Shown: in pieces, positions 5,358 through 6,765 of the stretch
Layout of the letters: every line of letters starts with the position of its first letter
Position numbering within the stretch: position 1 is the first letter of the stretch
NCBI GenBank assembly: GCA_030600865.1
Contig: JAUVUS010000139.1
Span: 1-6,765, forward strand
Source of the DNA: Bacteroidales bacterium
GTDB lineage: Bacteria; Bacteroidota; Bacteroidia; Bacteroidales; UBA12077
Length of the DNA stretch: 6,765 bases
Direction: 5' to 3'
Notes under the pieces: generated by a model
What the model saw: only the letters and a program-made list of their open reading frames with translations
The model's database searches: none
Told to the model about the DNA's origin: nothing
Made by a program: the position numbers and the translations under genes

Positions 5358-6377
5358 TTAAAGTGCCGATTTAAATTGTTCTAAGAACCTCACATCATTC
5401 TCAAAATAAAGGCGAAGATCCTTAATTCCGTATTTAAGCATTGTTATTCGCTCAACTCCCATTCCAAATGCAAAACCGGTATATTTTTTACTGTCTATTC
5501 CGCAGCTGTCCAGCACATTGGGATCAACCATTCCGCAACCCAAAATCTCTAACCACCCCGTATATTTACAAACATTACAGCCTTTGCCACCACAAATATT
5601 ACAAGCCACATCCATTTCTGCCGAAGGCTCTGTAAAAGGGAAATAAGATGGTCGTAAACGAATTTCGGTTTTTTCACCGAACATTTCTTTAGCGAAATAT
5701 AATAAAGTTTGTTTTAAATCGGCGAAAGAAACATTTTTGTCAATATATAAACCTTCAACCTGATGGAAGATACAATGAGCACGTGCACTAATTGCTTCGT
5801 TTCTAAAAACACGTCCCGGTGAAATAGTTCGGATAGGTGGTTGTGTATTTTCCATAATCCTAACCTGAACCGATGATGTATGAGTACGTAATAATATATC
5901 AGGATTTTTTTCGATAAAAAAAGTATCCTGCATATCGCGGGCAGGATGTTCTTCAGGAAAATTTAGTGCTGAGAATACATGCCAATCGTCTTCAATTTCA
6001 GGGCCTTCGGAAATAGTAAAACCTAATCTTTTAAAAATATCAATAATTTCATTTCTTACAATAGAAATAGGATGTCGCGTTCCTTGTTTTAAAGAATCAC
6101 CAGGTAAACTCATATCAATTTCTGAATCAACTTCTGATTTATCTTCAAGGCTTTCTTTTAATAAATTGATTTTTTCCTGAATAGAAACTTTGAGCTCATT
6201 TAGTTTCTGTCCTACTATTTTTTTGTTTTCACGTGGAACGTTTTTAAATTCCGAGAAAAGATTATTTACTATTCCTTTCTTCCCCATAAATTCAATACGG
6301 AATGCTTCAATTTCCTCCAGGGATGTTGCTACAAATTCTTTCGCTTCTTCTAAATATTTATTAATTTTTTCTATCAT
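5358..6377 (-). CDS. pheS: Phenylalanyl-tRNA synthetase alpha subunit PheS
   Basis: This is the catalytic alpha chain of the (alpha-beta)2 class II enzyme that charges tRNA-Phe. At 339 residues it is full length. Residues about 1-85 form the N-terminal coiled-coil arm that contacts tRNA. The catalytic core follows: the motif 1 region GFTISEGPEIEDDWHVF (119-135) leading to HPARDMQDTFF (144-154), RTHTSSVQ (164-171), motif 2 FRNEAISARAHCIFHQVEGL (191-210), the substrate segment FPFTEPSAEMDV (246-257), GWLEILGCGMVDPNVL (274-289), and motif 3 GFAFGMGVERITMLKYGI (301-318). Four cysteines (C259, C262, C267, C270) form a CxxC-x4-CxxC cluster suited to zinc. pheT is not adjacent. The start codon overlaps the stop of the upstream isomerase gene (ATGA), so the two are very likely co-transcribed and translationally coupled. 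Confidence 0.98.
   Translation of the reverse strand: MIEKINKYLEEAKEFVATSLEEIEAFRIEFMGKKGIVNNLFSEFKNVPRENKKIVGQKLNELKVSIQEKINLLKESLEDKSEVDSEIDMSLPGDSLKQGTRHPISIVRNEIIDIFKRLGFTISEGPEIEDDWHVFSALNFPEEHPARDMQDTFFIEKNPDILLRTHTSSVQVRIMENTQPPIRTISPGRVFRNEAISARAHCIFHQVEGLYIDKNVSFADLKQTLLYFAKEMFGEKTEIRLRPSYFPFTEPSAEMDVACNICGGKGCNVCKYTGWLEILGCGMVDPNVLDSCGIDSKKYTGFAFGMGVERITMLKYGIKDLRLYFENDVRFLEQFKSAL
6374..6377 (-). promoter_or_regulatory. ATGA stop-start overlap coupling isomerase to pheS
   Basis: Read on the minus strand, ATGA contains both the pheS ATG (6377-6375) and the isomerase stop TGA (6376-6374). Upstream of it there is no recognisable Shine-Dalgarno sequence, only A/T-rich coding sequence. 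Re-initiation by terminating ribosomes is therefore a likely way for pheS to be translated. Confidence 0.8.
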
Positions 6378-6765
6378 AATTTTTTAATTCTCATTTTAAT
6401 ATCTTTAACTGGTCTGTCGTTTTCGTCAGTTATAGCTTTAGCAATTTTATCAATTATTTCCAAACCTTCAACCACTTCACCGAAAATTGTGTATGCATTA
6501 TCTAAATGTGGCGTACCGCCTATTGTCTGATAAACTTTTAATTTATTTTCGGGTATTTTAAAGTAACCTTCTGCTTTAAATTCTTCTTCCGCCTTTTTAC
6601 GGGCTTCAGGAAGAATAACCTGATAATCAATCATTCCACCCGTATTATAAGCTTCATTTTTAGCTTCATCTATATTTTTAGTTATAAGTTTATTTAATCG
6701 TGATGCATTTATCCGATCCTCAACTTTTTTCACATCTTCATCAGTAAACACCTTGCCTTGTACAA
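6374..6765 (-). CDS. Cyclophilin-type peptidyl-prolyl isomerase (5' end outside window)
   Basis: Only the C-terminal 129 residues are visible; the frame stays open to the right edge (beginning VQGKVFTDED), so the start lies outside. A GTG at 6749-6751 is an internal Val codon, not the start. VQGK is the end of the cyclophilin active-site strand, and TIGGTPHLDNAYTIFGEVVEG is the conserved segment that follows it. Between them is an insertion of about 75 mostly charged residues, longer than in E. coli or human cyclophilins but familiar from Bacteroidota homologues. The position of human Trp121 appears to be His (PHLD versus EWLD). The fragment ends with DRPVKDIKMRIKKL. The catalytic Arg and any signal peptide are outside the window, so localisation is unknown. 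Its stop overlaps the pheS start by 4 bp, making it the upstream gene of the operon. Confidence 0.88.
   Translation of the reverse strand, partial: VQGKVFTDEDVKKVEDRINASRLNKLITKNIDEAKNEAYNTGGMIDYQVILPEARKKAEEEFKAEGYFKIPENKLKVYQTIGGTPHLDNAYTIFGEVVEGLEIIDKIAKAITDENDRPVKDIKMRIKKL

Noticed and set aside
5441..6387. Two plus-strand open frames (5441-5635, 6190-6387) across pheS
   Set aside because: Both are antisense to conserved pheS coding sequence and encode low-complexity peptides without family features.
6749..6751. GTG as the start of the isomerase gene
   Set aside because: The frame continues upstream to the window edge with VQGK, a conserved cyclophilin segment, so the GTG is an internal Val codon and the gene is cut by the edge.

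Overview
The window looks like an ordinary chromosomal stretch of an AT-rich member of the Bacteroidota. The signs are strong A+T bias, the absence of clear Shine-Dalgarno sequences, promoter elements of the TAnnTTTG type, an exported protein built of YwqK/MORN_2 repeats with a signal peptide ending in LLAQ, and a cyclophilin fragment with the long insertion I associate with Bacteroidota homologues. No mobile element, CRISPR array, rRNA or tRNA was seen.

Layout, left to right. Positions 1-271 are non-coding and AT-rich and carry two interleaved inverted repeats. nadA (quinolinate synthase, 272-1270) follows and is closed by a clear intrinsic terminator. Next is an exported repeat protein of the YwqK family (1349-2896, GTG start). 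31 bp later comes ruvB (2928-3971), the Holliday-junction branch-migration motor. ruvB converges with, and overlaps by 4 bp, a Crp/Fnr-family regulator on the minus strand (3968-4675). A 181-bp divergent intergenic region separates that regulator from an OsmC-family protein of the YhfA type (4857-5279). A perfect 18-bp-stem hairpin (5297-5339) then separates it from a convergent minus-strand operon. That operon consists of a cyclophilin-type peptidyl-prolyl isomerase, cut by the right edge, followed by pheS (phenylalanyl-tRNA synthetase alpha chain). The two genes overlap in an ATGA.

How the genes relate. Most are unrelated housekeeping functions: NAD synthesis, recombination, translation and protein folding. 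The exception is the divergent pair of Crp/Fnr regulator and OsmC/YhfA-like protein, which matches the crp-yhfA arrangement I recall from E. coli. The regulator lacks the cAMP-contact residues of CRP. It keeps Cys at three of the four FNR cluster-ligand positions, so a redox or iron-sulfur input is a reasonable hypothesis. I found no convincing novel multi-gene system. The items most worth a second look are the regulator and its divergent region, the interleaved repeats upstream of nadA, and the palindrome inside the ruvB/regulator convergent overlap.
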